64,000 nt of DNA from DASXIF01 sp036498145 (GTDB taxonomy: Bacteria; Actinomycetota; Actinomycetes; Mycobacteriales; Jatrophihabitantaceae). The stretch covers positions 744,001-808,000 of the forward strand of contig CAVPSV010000002.1 in the NCBI GenBank assembly GCA_963708625.1, in the 5' to 3' direction. Shown here one piece after another: positions 48,602 to 56,429 of the stretch. Both the position numbers and the translations under genes were made by a program. The notes under the pieces are model-generated. The model saw only the letters and a list, made by a program, of their open reading frames with translations, made no database searches and was not told where the DNA came from. Every line of letters begins with the position of its first letter. Position 1 is the stretch's first letter.

Positions 48602-48940
48602 TTACTGGGCGGTGTGGCCAGCGCCCCCGCCGTCGTCCTCGGCGCCGCCGTCCTCCCCCATGATCGGCCGCCGGTACTCGACCGGCAGGGATTCCGGGTC
48701 GCGCAAGGCCGCCAGCGCCCACTTGACCTCGACGCCGGGCGCGATCGCGAGCTGAACCGTGCCGTCGTCGTTCTTGGCCACGACGGTGCCGTACAAGCCG
48801 GAGGTCGTCATCACCTCGCTGCCGAAGCCGATCTGGCTCATCCGGACCATCTGTTCGGCAAGCTGGTTACGCCGCTTGCGCTGGCTGAACAACAGCAGCC
48901 CACCCAAGATGACGACGAGGACGAGGTAGGGCCACCACAT
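48602..48940 (-). CDS. yajC: preprotein translocase subunit YajC
   Basis: This 112-aa SecDF partner has a single N-terminal helix (YLVLVVILGGLLLFSQRKRR), then the YajC core MVRMSQIGFGSEVMTTSGLYGTVVAKNDDGTVQL, and an acidic Gly-rich tail. The ATG 48940 is supported by a TAGACT hexamer seven bases upstream; the open frame to 49063 is not similar to YajC. It precedes secD-secF. Confidence 0.93.
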   Translation of the reverse strand: MWWPYLVLVVILGGLLLFSQRKRRNQLAEQMVRMSQIGFGSEVMTTSGLYGTVVAKNDDGTVQLAIAPGVEVKWALAALRDPESLPVEYRRPIMGEDGGAEDDGGGAGHTAQ

Positions 48941-48947
48941 GGCCCGA

Positions 48948-48953
48948 AGTCTA
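48948..48953 (-). promoter_or_regulatory. predicted -10 of leaderless yajC promoter
   Basis: Minus-strand TAGACT, seven bases before the yajC ATG, so the yajC-secD-secF unit may start separately from ruvCAB. Confidence 0.45.
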
Positions 48954-48981
48954 TGTGCGTGCCCGCGCACCGCGGATCGTC

Positions 48982-50037
48982 TCAGCTGTCGAACAGGCTT
49001 GGCCCCGTGCGCGGCAGCCCACCCGCGGATGAGCCCGGCGCCGGCAGGCCGAGGTGCGCCCACGCCGCGGGGGTGGCCACCCGCCCGCGCGGGGTGCGCG
49101 CGAGGAGTCCGGCGCGCACCAGGAACGGCTCGGCCACCTCCTCGACCGTCTCGCTCTCCTCGCCGACGGCCACCGCGAGGGTGCCGACCCCCACCGGCCC
49201 GCCGCCGAAGCGACGCACCAGCGCATCGAGCACCGCGCGATCGAGCCGATCCAAACCGAGCTGGTCCACGTCGTACACCGCCAGCGCCGCGCGCGCGATC
49301 GGCTCGGTGACGGCGCCGTCCGCGCGGACTTCGGCATAGTCGCGCACGCGGCGCAGCAGCCGATTGGCGATGCGCGGCGTACCCCGAGAGCGCCCGGCGA
49401 TCTCTGCTGCGCCGTCGGCACGCAAGTCGACGCCGAGCAGCTGGGCCGAGCGGGTCAGCACCTGCTCCAGCTCAGCCGCGTCGTAGAAGTCCATGTGGCC
49501 GGTGAACCCGAACCGGTCGCGCAACGGGCCGGTGAGCAGCCCCGCGCGCGTCGTGGCGCCGACCAGCGTGAACGGGGCGATGTCCAGCGGGATCGCGGTG
49601 GCCCCGGGCCCCTTGCCCACGATGACATCGACGCGGAAATCCTCCATCGCGAGATAGAGCATCTCCTCCGCGGGCCGAGCGATGCGGTGGATCTCGTCGA
49701 TGAAGAGCACCTCCCCCGCGGTCAGGCTGGTGAGCAGCGCGGCGAGATCACCGGCTCGTTCGATCGCCGGACCGCTGGTCACCCGGATCGGCGTGGCCAG
49801 CTCCGCGGCGATGATCATCGCGAGACTGGTCTTGCCCAGTCCGGGCGGACCCGAGAGCAGCACGTGGTCCGGCGGCTTGCCGCGGCGCACCGCGCTCTGC
49901 AGCACCAATTGCAGTTGCTCGCGCACCTTCGGCTGGCCGATGAACTCCGACAGCACCCGCGGGCGCAGACTGGCTTCGAGTTCCCGTTCGTCAACGGCCG
50001 GCAGCGGCGAGACGAGATCCTCGGTTTCCTCGCTCAC
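48982..50037 (-). CDS. ruvB: Holliday junction branch migration helicase RuvB
   Basis: This 351-aa AAA+ motor has Walker A LLSGPPGLGKTSLA (about 61-74), Walker B VLFIDEIHRI, sensor 1 GATTRAGLLTGPLRDRFG and the C-terminal winged helix with RGRVATPAAW. The GTG 50037 overlaps the ruvA stop (GTGA). The tail is long and Gly/Pro/Ser-rich. It forms the ruvC-ruvA-ruvB repair operon. Confidence 0.96.
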   Translation of the reverse strand: MSEETEDLVSPLPAVDERELEASLRPRVLSEFIGQPKVREQLQLVLQSAVRRGKPPDHVLLSGPPGLGKTSLAMIIAAELATPIRVTSGPAIERAGDLAALLTSLTAGEVLFIDEIHRIARPAEEMLYLAMEDFRVDVIVGKGPGATAIPLDIAPFTLVGATTRAGLLTGPLRDRFGFTGHMDFYDAAELEQVLTRSAQLLGVDLRADGAAEIAGRSRGTPRIANRLLRRVRDYAEVRADGAVTEPIARAALAVYDVDQLGLDRLDRAVLDALVRRFGGGPVGVGTLAVAVGEESETVEEVAEPFLVRAGLLARTPRGRVATPAAWAHLGLPAPGSSAGGLPRTGPSLFDS

Positions 50038-50648
50038 CGCGCACGTCCGAGCAACTGGATCGCTCTGCGGAGCAGGGCCGAAACCTCGGGCGCGGTACCC
50101 GGTTCGGTATCCGCGGCAACCACGTCGATCGCGTCCGCGGCCTCCCGGCCGGTGAAGCCCAGCCCGGACAGCGCATGAGCAAGCTGGTCGCGCCAGGGCG
50201 CGACCGCGGTGATCCGCCCGCCGTCGCTACCCGCATCCCCGGCTGCCGTCGTGCCGATGCGATCGCGCAACTCCACCACGATCCGCTCCGCACCCTTGCG
50301 GCCGATACCGGGCACCGCGGTGAGCGCATTGAGATCGCTGGTGGCGATGATGCGGCGCAGCTCCCGCGGGGGATGCACCGCCAGCATGGTCTGCGCCAGT
50401 TTCGGCCCGATTCCGTTGGCCGTCTGCAGCAGCTCGAACAGCGCGCGCTCGTCGTCGTCGGCGAAGCCGTACAGCGTCAGCGAGTCCTCACGCACCACCA
50501 GGCTCGTGGCCAGCCGAGCCTGTTCGCCCAGGCGCAGGCGCGCCAGCGTGCCGGGTGAGCAGGAAACGGCCAGCCCCACCCCGCCGACCTCGACCACCGC
50601 GCCGTCCGGCCCGAGCGCGGCGACGGTGCCGCGCACGCTCGCGATCAT
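50034..50648 (-). CDS. ruvA: Holliday junction DNA helicase RuvA
   Basis: This 204-aa junction-binding protein has the OB domain (MIASVRGTVAALGPDGAVVEVGGVGLAV), tandem helix-hairpin-helix motifs (TANGIGPKLAQTML and AVPGIGRKGAERIVVEL), a flexible linker and the RuvB-binding domain (LAHALSGLGFTGREAADAI). The ATG 50648 overlaps the ruvC stop (ATGA). Confidence 0.95.
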   Translation of the reverse strand: MIASVRGTVAALGPDGAVVEVGGVGLAVSCSPGTLARLRLGEQARLATSLVVREDSLTLYGFADDDERALFELLQTANGIGPKLAQTMLAVHPPRELRRIIATSDLNALTAVPGIGRKGAERIVVELRDRIGTTAAGDAGSDGGRITAVAPWRDQLAHALSGLGFTGREAADAIDVVAADTEPGTAPEVSALLRRAIQLLGRAR

Positions 50649-51172
50649 CGCGCGGCCCGCGCCGCGGCCAGCGCCACTGCTTGGGACAGCCGCTGTTGGG
50701 CGGCACCGCGCCACAGGTGGCAGATCGCCAGTGCGAGCGCGTCGGTGGCGTCAGCCGGTCGTGGCGCCGCGTCCAGCCGCAGCAACCGAGCCACCATCGC
50801 CGCGACCTGGTCCTTGTCCGCGTTGCCTGAGCCGGTGACTGCGGCCTTGACCTCACTCGGCGTGTGCGTCGCCACCCGGCAGCCGGCTCGGGCCGCGGCG
50901 GTCAGCGCCAGCCCGGACACCTGCGCGGTGCCGATCACCGTGCGCAGGTTGTGCTGGCTGAATACCCGCTCCACCGCCACGACGTCCGGCTCGTGCTCGG
51001 CGATGACCGCGGCCAGCGCGTCCGCGAGAGTGAGCAGACGCTGCCCGATGTCGGTCTCGGCGGGGGTACGCACCACGGCGACGTGCACCAGTTCGACGCG
51101 ATGCCCGGGAGCACCGTCCACCACGCCGAGGCCGCACCGAGTCAGTCCGGGATCGACGCCGAGCACGCGCAC
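50645..51172 (-). CDS. ruvC: crossover junction endodeoxyribonuclease RuvC
   Basis: This 175-aa RNase H-fold resolvase has the catalytic Asp in VLGVDPGLTRCGLG, Glu in VVAVERVFSQHN, and the C-terminal DATDALALAICH Asp pair. It cuts Holliday junctions made by RuvAB. The GTG 51172 has an AGGAGG four to five bases upstream. A LexA-type palindrome 46 bases upstream (51218-51233) indicates SOS control of ruvCAB. Confidence 0.95.
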   Translation of the reverse strand: MRVLGVDPGLTRCGLGVVDGAPGHRVELVHVAVVRTPAETDIGQRLLTLADALAAVIAEHEPDVVAVERVFSQHNLRTVIGTAQVSGLALTAAARAGCRVATHTPSEVKAAVTGSGNADKDQVAAMVARLLRLDAAPRPADATDALALAICHLWRGAAQQRLSQAVALAAARAAR

Positions 51173-51217
51173 ACTTGCCTCCTAGCCGGTCCGGCCCGCT
51201 CGGCGGCGCGGCCTACA

Positions 51218-51233
51218 TCGAACGGTCGTTCGA
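51218..51233. promoter_or_regulatory. LexA SOS box upstream of ruvCAB
   Basis: TCGAACGGTCGTTCGA is a near-perfect inverted repeat matching the actinobacterial SOS box TCGAAC-N4-GTTCGA. It sits 46 bases before the ruvC start. LexA binding here would repress ruvCAB until DNA damage. Confidence 0.8.
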
Positions 51234-51319
51234 CAGCGTAGGCCCGCGCCGGCGGGGCTTCCGGGCACGACACGCGACCAGGCGGCGACGGCTCAGCCTC
51301 GCGACGGACAGCGAGTGCG

Positions 51320-51325
51320 TAGCGT
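51320..51325 (+). promoter_or_regulatory. predicted -10 of leaderless M50 protease promoter
   Basis: TAGCGT, six bases before the GTG at 51332. Confidence 0.4.
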
Positions 51326-51331
51326 GTCGAC

Positions 51332-52141
51332 GTGTCCGCATCCCCGCAGCGCCGGCAGCGGCGGCGCGCGGTTCGGCCCAGCCCGATTTTTCTCGCGTTC
51401 GTGGCGCTGGCCGCACTCGGCGGCTGGCTGAGCTGGCGGGAGACGTCGGCGGGTTCGCGGCTCGGGGATCTCGGCGTGTTCCTGCTGGTGACCGGCGCGT
51501 GGGTGATGACGCTGTGCCTGCACGAGTTCGCACACGCCTACGCCGCGTACCGGGCCGGTGACCGCAGCGTCGAGGCCGCGGGCTACCTCACGCTCAACCC
51601 GCTGAAGTACGCCCACCCGGTGCTGTCCCTAGTGATCCCGCTGCTGTTCATCGTGCAGGGCGGCATCGGCTTGCCCGGCGGGGCCGTGTACCTGCATCGG
51701 CACAGCTTCCGCAGCAAGGCCGCGCAGAGCTGGACCGCCGCGGCCGGCCCCCTCGTCAACGCAGTATTCGCGACGGTGCTGCTGCTCTGCGTCCGCGGGC
51801 AGCACGCCAGCAACCACCCGCGCCTGTGGGCCGGGCTGGCATTCCTCGGATTCCTGCAGCTCACCGCGGCGATCCTCAACCTGCTGCCGGTGCCCGGTCT
51901 GGACGGCTGGGCGATCATCGAGCCGTACGTCGATCCGGTCACGGCGCGCGGCGCGGAGCAGGTGAAGCCGTGGGGCATGATCGGCGTGATAGTGCTGCTG
52001 CAGGTGCACGCCTTGAACACCTGGTTCTTCGACCGGGTGAACGGGCTGTACGACCTGCTCGACCCGCCGTCGGTGCTGCCGTTCCGGCTGGCCGAACTAG
52101 GGCACAGCTTCTTCCGCTTCTGGGCGAAGATGCCGCTGTGA
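51332..52141 (+). CDS. site-2 protease family (M50) membrane metalloprotease
   Basis: This 269-aa multi-span membrane protein has the zinc motif HEFAHAY (64-70) inside a helix, and the second M50 signature NLLPVPGLDGW, whose Asp is the third ligand. TLNPLKYAHP matches the Rip-like conserved loop. There is no PDZ domain, so it is the short SpoIVFB/YwhC-like group. The substrate is unknown; membrane-bound anti-sigma factors are typical. Start GTG 51332 follows a TAnnnT hexamer. It is divergent from ruvC. Confidence 0.88.
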   Translation: MSASPQRRQRRRAVRPSPIFLAFVALAALGGWLSWRETSAGSRLGDLGVFLLVTGAWVMTLCLHEFAHAYAAYRAGDRSVEAAGYLTLNPLKYAHPVLSLVIPLLFIVQGGIGLPGGAVYLHRHSFRSKAAQSWTAAAGPLVNAVFATVLLLCVRGQHASNHPRLWAGLAFLGFLQLTAAILNLLPVPGLDGWAIIEPYVDPVTARGAEQVKPWGMIGVIVLLQVHALNTWFFDRVNGLYDLLDPPSVLPFRLAELGHSFFRFWAKMPL

Positions 52142-52166
52142 TGTCGAGCCGCGCAGCAGGAAAGTC

Positions 52167-52925
52167 TCACCCGCTGAGTTCGACGGCCTCCAGGATCTCG
52201 TCGGTCACGTCGAAGTTCGCATAGACGTTCTGCACGTCGTCGAGATCCTCCAGCGCGTCGACGAGGCGCAGCACCTTGCGCGCACCGTCCTCGTCCAGTT
52301 GCACCTGAACGGACGGCACGAACGACATGTCGGCCGATTCGTAGTCGATGCCGGCGTCCTGCAATGCGGTGCGGGCCGGCACCAGGTCACTGGGTTCGGT
52401 GACCACCTCGAACGAGTCGCCGAGATCGTTGACCTCCTCGGCGCCGGCGTCCAGTACCGCCGTCAGCACGTCGTCCTCGGTACGCCCGTCGCGCGGCACG
52501 ATGATGACGCCCTTGCGGTTGAACAGGTACGAGACCGAGCCGGGGTCGGCCATCGAACCGTTGTTGCGCGTCATCGCCGTGCGCACCTCCATGGCCGCCC
52601 GATTGCGGTTGTCGGTGAGACATTCGATGAGGATGGCGACGCCGCTGGGCCCATAACCCTCGTACATGATCGTCTGCCAATCGGAACCACCGGCCTCGGC
52701 GCCGGAACCCCTCTTGATCGCACGCTCGATGTTGTCCAGCGGCACGGACGTCTTGCGCGCCTTCTGGATCGCGTCGTACAGCGTCGGGTTCCCGTCCGGA
52801 TCACCGCCGCCGGTGCGCGCGGCAACCTCGATGTTTTTGATGAGCTTGGCGAACAGCTTGCCGCGCTTGGCGTCGATGACCGCCTTCTTGTGCTTGGTCG
52901 TCGCCCACTTGGAGTGCCCGCTCAC
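52167..52925 (-). CDS. yebC: YebC/PmpR family translation regulatory protein
   Basis: This 252-aa protein has the N-terminal HSKWATTKHKKAVIDAKRGKLFAKLIKNIEVAA signature, LYDAIQKARKTSVPLDNIERAIKRG, and YEGYGPSGVAILIECLTDNRNR. Recent work on the family links it to easing ribosome stalls at proline-rich sequence; older reports call it a DNA-binding regulator. The GTG 52925 has GAGGAAT upstream. It lies after pdxT, as in Mycobacterium. Confidence 0.95.
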   Translation of the reverse strand: MSGHSKWATTKHKKAVIDAKRGKLFAKLIKNIEVAARTGGGDPDGNPTLYDAIQKARKTSVPLDNIERAIKRGSGAEAGGSDWQTIMYEGYGPSGVAILIECLTDNRNRAAMEVRTAMTRNNGSMADPGSVSYLFNRKGVIIVPRDGRTEDDVLTAVLDAGAEEVNDLGDSFEVVTEPSDLVPARTALQDAGIDYESADMSFVPSVQVQLDEDGARKVLRLVDALEDLDDVQNVYANFDVTDEILEAVELSG

Positions 52926-52944
52926 CGATTCCTCACTTCGTCAG

Positions 52945-53559
52945 CTACTGACCGCGCGACTGCACCATGCGGCAGAAATACGCGTGGATCCGCCCATCCC
53001 CGGTCAACTCCGGGTGGAAGGACGTGGCCAGCAGATGTTGCTGGCGGACCACCACGATTCTACCGGCGGCGGCGCCGGTGCTGACCCGGCCGAGCGCGGT
53101 AGCCGCCGGGCCGACCGATTCGACCCAGGGCGCGCGGATGAACACCGCCCGTACCTGGCCGACGCCGTCAACCGCGACCTCTTCCTCGAAGGAGTCGATT
53201 TGCCGCCCGAACGCGTTGCGGCGCACCGTCATGTCGATGCCGCCGATGGTCTCGGCCAGCCCCGCGCCGGCGTCGGCCGAGTCGTCGACGCGGTCGGCCA
53301 GCAGGATCATTCCCGCACACGAGCCGTAGGCCGCCATGCCGCCGGCGATGCGCTTTCGCAACGGCTCGAGCAGGTCGAAGGCCCGGGCCAGTTTGATCAT
53401 GGTGGTGGACTCGCCGCCGGGCAGCACGAGGGCGTCGACGGACTCGAGTTCGGCGGGCCGGCGCACCGGCACGGCGCGCGCCCCCGCCGCCGCCAGCGCT
53501 GCCAGGTGTTCACGCACGTCGCCCTGCAGGGCGAGCACGCCGATCTCGGGAGCGCTCAC
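52945..53559 (-). CDS. pdxT: pyridoxal 5'-phosphate synthase glutaminase subunit
   Basis: This 204-aa class I amidotransferase supplies ammonia to PdxS for vitamin B6 synthesis. LPGGESTTMIKLA binds glutamine; the nucleophile Cys is in AYGSCAGMILLA; the His-Glu pair is in LATSFHPELTGD. The GTG 53559 overlaps the pdxS stop (GTGA). Confidence 0.96.
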   Translation of the reverse strand: MSAPEIGVLALQGDVREHLAALAAAGARAVPVRRPAELESVDALVLPGGESTTMIKLARAFDLLEPLRKRIAGGMAAYGSCAGMILLADRVDDSADAGAGLAETIGGIDMTVRRNAFGRQIDSFEEEVAVDGVGQVRAVFIRAPWVESVGPAATALGRVSTGAAAGRIVVVRQQHLLATSFHPELTGDGRIHAYFCRMVQSRGQ

Positions 53560-54524
53560 CAGCCCCGGTCGGCGAGCCGGTGCGGCGCTGCGATCTGTTC
53601 GACGTTGATCCCGACCATGGCCTCACCGAGCCCGCGGGAGACCTTGGCGATCACGTCCGGGTCGTCGTGGAACGTGGTGGCCTTGACGATGGCCTCGGCG
53701 CGCTGCGCGGGATTGCCGGACTTGAAGATGCCCGAGCCGACGAAGACGCCCTCCGCGCCGAGCTGCATCATCATCGCCGCATCGGCCGGCGTGGCGATGC
53801 CGCCGGCGGTGAACAGCACCACCGGCAGCCTGCCGAGTTCGGCCACCTCACGCACCAGTTCGTACGGCGCCTGCAGGTCCTTTGCGGCCAGGTACAGCTC
53901 GTCGGCGGGCAGGTTCTGCAGGCGACGGATCTCGTCCCGGATCTGCCGCATGTGTGTGGTGGCGTTGGAGACGTCGCCGGTGCCGGCCTCGCCCTTGGAC
54001 CGGATCATCGCCGCGCCTTCGGTGATGCGCCGCAGCGCCTCGCCGAGGTTGGTCGCGCCACACACGAACGGGACGGTGAACTGCCACTTGTCGATGTGAT
54101 GTGCGTAGTCGGCCGGGGTGAGCACCTCGGACTCGTCGACGTAGTCCACGCCCAGGGACTGCAGCACCTGCGCCTCGACGAAGTGACCGATGCGCGCCTT
54201 GGCCATCACCGGCACCGACACCGCATCGATGATCTGCCCGATCATGTCCGGATCGCTCATCCGGGCGACCCCGCCCTGGGCGCGGATGTCTGCCGGCACC
54301 CGCTCGAGTGCCATCACCGCGACGGCGCCCGCGTCCTCGGCGATCTTCGCCTGCTCGGCGGTGACCACATCCATGATCACGCCGCCCTTGAGCATCTCGG
54401 CCATGCCGCGCTTGACCCGCGCGGTACCCACGAGGTGGCCGCCGGGCTCGCTCGTGGCTCCTCGCTGCGCGGCCGGGTGGCCGGCAGCATCGTGCGCGAC
54501 AGCAGGGATCAGCGGTTCGGACAT
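53556..54524 (-). CDS. pdxS: pyridoxal 5'-phosphate synthase lyase subunit
   Basis: This 322-aa barrel makes PLP from ribose 5-phosphate, glyceraldehyde 3-phosphate and PdxT-derived ammonia. KRGMAEMLKGGVIMDVV, VMALERVPADIRAQGGVARMSDP, VMAKARIGHFVEAQVL (catalytic Lys) and GTGDVSNATTHMR are canonical. The first ~30 residues (HDAAGHPAAQRGATSEPGG) are longer than in most homologues. The ATG 54524 is preceded six bases upstream by TAGAAT, so the mRNA is probably leaderless. Confidence 0.96.
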   Translation of the reverse strand: MSEPLIPAVAHDAAGHPAAQRGATSEPGGHLVGTARVKRGMAEMLKGGVIMDVVTAEQAKIAEDAGAVAVMALERVPADIRAQGGVARMSDPDMIGQIIDAVSVPVMAKARIGHFVEAQVLQSLGVDYVDESEVLTPADYAHHIDKWQFTVPFVCGATNLGEALRRITEGAAMIRSKGEAGTGDVSNATTHMRQIRDEIRRLQNLPADELYLAAKDLQAPYELVREVAELGRLPVVLFTAGGIATPADAAMMMQLGAEGVFVGSGIFKSGNPAQRAEAIVKATTFHDDPDVIAKVSRGLGEAMVGINVEQIAAPHRLADRGW

Positions 54525-54530
54525 AGCTCG

Positions 54531-54536
54531 ATTCTA
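54531..54536 (-). promoter_or_regulatory. predicted -10 of leaderless pdxST promoter
   Basis: Minus-strand TAGAAT, six bases before the pdxS ATG; among the closest of this set to the TATAAT ideal. Confidence 0.5.
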
Positions 54537-54586
54537 CGGGCGCGGCGGGACTGCTCGGCCCGGCCAACCGCCGAAAATGGCCTGCC

Positions 54587-55630
54587 TCAGCCAGCGGAGG
54601 AGTTCAGCGGCGCGCCGGTCGCGACCAGGATGATCCACGCGCCACCGGGCGCGAGCGTGATCGGTGCCCCGTGACCGTCCTTGAGGGTGGTGCCGGAGGT
54701 GACCGCCGGCCGCGACCAGGTGCCGTCGACCCTGCGTCCGTTGCGGAAGACGGCGACCTTGCCGGAACCGACGCTGTGCGTGTACTGCGACGGGTTGCCA
54801 TCGACGTCCACGTCCTGCGGATACACCGTCACCTTGCAGAACTCGACGATCACGTTCGGGGTGCTGATGGGCACGCCCGCGGCGGTGAACTGGCGCGCGC
54901 CGTCGATATAGCGGTCGAACTTGCCGAGGTGTGCGTCCCATTGGAACGAGACCGGCGTGCCTCCTACCACCGTGGACACGCTGTGCGCGGCCGGGTCAGA
55001 GCGCAGTGCGGGCACCGACCCCGCCCAGGTGAAGCCGATGCTGTGCGCGGTGGGGGGCTTGAGCGCACTGACGACGGCCGAGAGGTTGGACTGCAGGTTG
55101 TAGGGCGCGGGCCGACCCGGATCCCGGGAGAAGCCCGGGCCGCCCCGGTCGTTGATCGTCGTCTTGAGGTTGGAGTGGTCCATCACCTCCAGCGGGTTCC
55201 CACCGCCACCGGATGCGACATAGGCGATGGGGCCGAACTGACCCAGCAGCTCCGGATCACTGGCCCGGGTACTGCGCACCGCTTCCACGGTCGGCAGGTT
55301 GGCGTCGTAGACGGCGAGCAGCCGGGTCAGGCCGCCCTCCACCTGCTCGACGAAGACCAGGTCGGCTTGGTTGATATTCACCTGCGGCCGCCCGTTCTCG
55401 GTGTCGTCGATCTTGACGGCCACCACGCCGTGGTTCGACGGCTTCAGCCCGGTGAACGGGTTGACCGCCGGCGCCGCCACGTGGGTCGTGCTCGGTGTCG
55501 GCGTCGGTGTCGGTGTCGGGCTGGTCGAGGTCGCCGCGGGCTGGTGGTGCCCGCCGCTGCATGCAGCCAGGGCAACAGTGGCGACGGCGACGCAGGCCGG
55601 GACGATGGCGCGGCCGCGGGAGAAGATCAT
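54587..55630 (-). CDS. DUF3048 domain lipoprotein
   Basis: This 347-aa exported protein has a lipoprotein signal with a VALAAC lipobox (Cys about residue 24), a Thr/Pro-rich linker (TSPTPTPTPTPST) and the DUF3048 (YerB) region with NPFTGLKPSNHGVVAVKIDDTENGRPQVNINQADLVFVEQVEGG, RSTRASDPELLGQFG and a C-terminal beta-domain. Function unknown. Its ATG overlaps the stop of the LemA-like gene (ATGA). Confidence 0.88.
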   Translation of the reverse strand: MIFSRGRAIVPACVAVATVALAACSGGHHQPAATSTSPTPTPTPTPSTTHVAAPAVNPFTGLKPSNHGVVAVKIDDTENGRPQVNINQADLVFVEQVEGGLTRLLAVYDANLPTVEAVRSTRASDPELLGQFGPIAYVASGGGGNPLEVMDHSNLKTTINDRGGPGFSRDPGRPAPYNLQSNLSAVVSALKPPTAHSIGFTWAGSVPALRSDPAAHSVSTVVGGTPVSFQWDAHLGKFDRYIDGARQFTAAGVPISTPNVIVEFCKVTVYPQDVDVDGNPSQYTHSVGSGKVAVFRNGRRVDGTWSRPAVTSGTTLKDGHGAPITLAPGGAWIILVATGAPLNSSAG

Positions 55631-56280
55631 GGAACGTCCTTTGCGGGTCGGTGCGCTGCGGTTGGGGCGGATGCTGCGGTTGGGGCGGATGCTGCGGTTG
55701 GGGCGGATGCTGCGGGTTGCTCGGGGGCTGCGGGTGGATCGGGTGGCTCGGGGACTGAAGGCGTGGCCGTGAATGCCGGCACGGTGTCGTCGATGTCGAA
55801 GAACTGCGGGACGGACCGGTGCCCGGCCAGGCGCAACAGCCGCGGCATGCGCCGCGCCCGCAGAGTACGTGTGTCGCGCACCGCGTCGTTGTAGAACCGC
55901 CGGGCGATGAGTACGCGCGAGGCCGCCTCGGCGAGTTCGTCCACGCCTGCCTGGCTGAGCGGGACCGCGGTGTCGGTGACTTCGACCAGCGCGCGGCCGA
56001 CTGCGTTCTCAGCAGCTTCGCGCCGCCCGTCGACCGCGGTCAGGGCGTCCAGCGCGACTCGCTCGTACCGAGTGCGCAGGGCAGTGGGCATGGGCGGGTT
56101 GCCGGATTCGGCGACGTGCTGCAACGCGGCCGCGCGCCGAACCAGCTGCGCATCCAGCGCCGCCTGGGCCGCGTCCACGCGGGCGTGCAAGCGGTCCAGT
56201 CGGGTGAGCGTGAACGTCACCCAGGTCGTGAGCAGGACGGCCACGACCACGGCGAGAACGAGCCAGCCTGCGGGCAACAC
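55627..56280 (-). CDS. LemA-like membrane-anchored protein
   Basis: This 217-aa protein has one N-terminal helix (GWLVLAVVVAVLLTTWVTF) then a long helical region with LDRLHARVDAAQAALDAQLVRRAAALQHVAESG and VLIARRFYNDAVRDTRTLRARRMPRLLRLAGH, the LemA-type RRFYNxAVRD signature. It resembles the gene next to pimA in mycobacteria. The tail is an Ala/Pro-rich stretch with three identical SAPTAA repeats. Function unknown. Start GTG 56280 is chosen by similarity; the Shine-Dalgarno is weak. Confidence 0.75.
   Translation of the reverse strand: MLPAGWLVLAVVVAVLLTTWVTFTLTRLDRLHARVDAAQAALDAQLVRRAAALQHVAESGNPPMPTALRTRYERVALDALTAVDGRREAAENAVGRALVEVTDTAVPLSQAGVDELAEAASRVLIARRFYNDAVRDTRTLRARRMPRLLRLAGHRSVPQFFDIDDTVPAFTATPSVPEPPDPPAAPEQPAASAPTAASAPTAASAPTAAHRPAKDVP
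55655..55708. repeat. 18-bp tandem repeat, three units
   Basis: The plus-strand unit GCTGCGGTTGGGGCGGAT occurs three times without change and encodes SAPTAA three times in the C-terminal tail of the LemA-like protein. In-frame copy change would alter tail length without frameshift. Confidence 0.9.
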
Positions 56281-56429
56281 CGCTACGACTTTAACGAGAG
56301 GTCTCCGCGGCCCGGCACGGCACGCCGCCGACCGCACCGGAACGCGGCACAGAGCGTCCTCAGGGTGGCATCCAGGCAGTCACGTCCAGACAGTCACTTC
56401 CAGACGGTGGCGTCCAGACGGTGGCGGCC

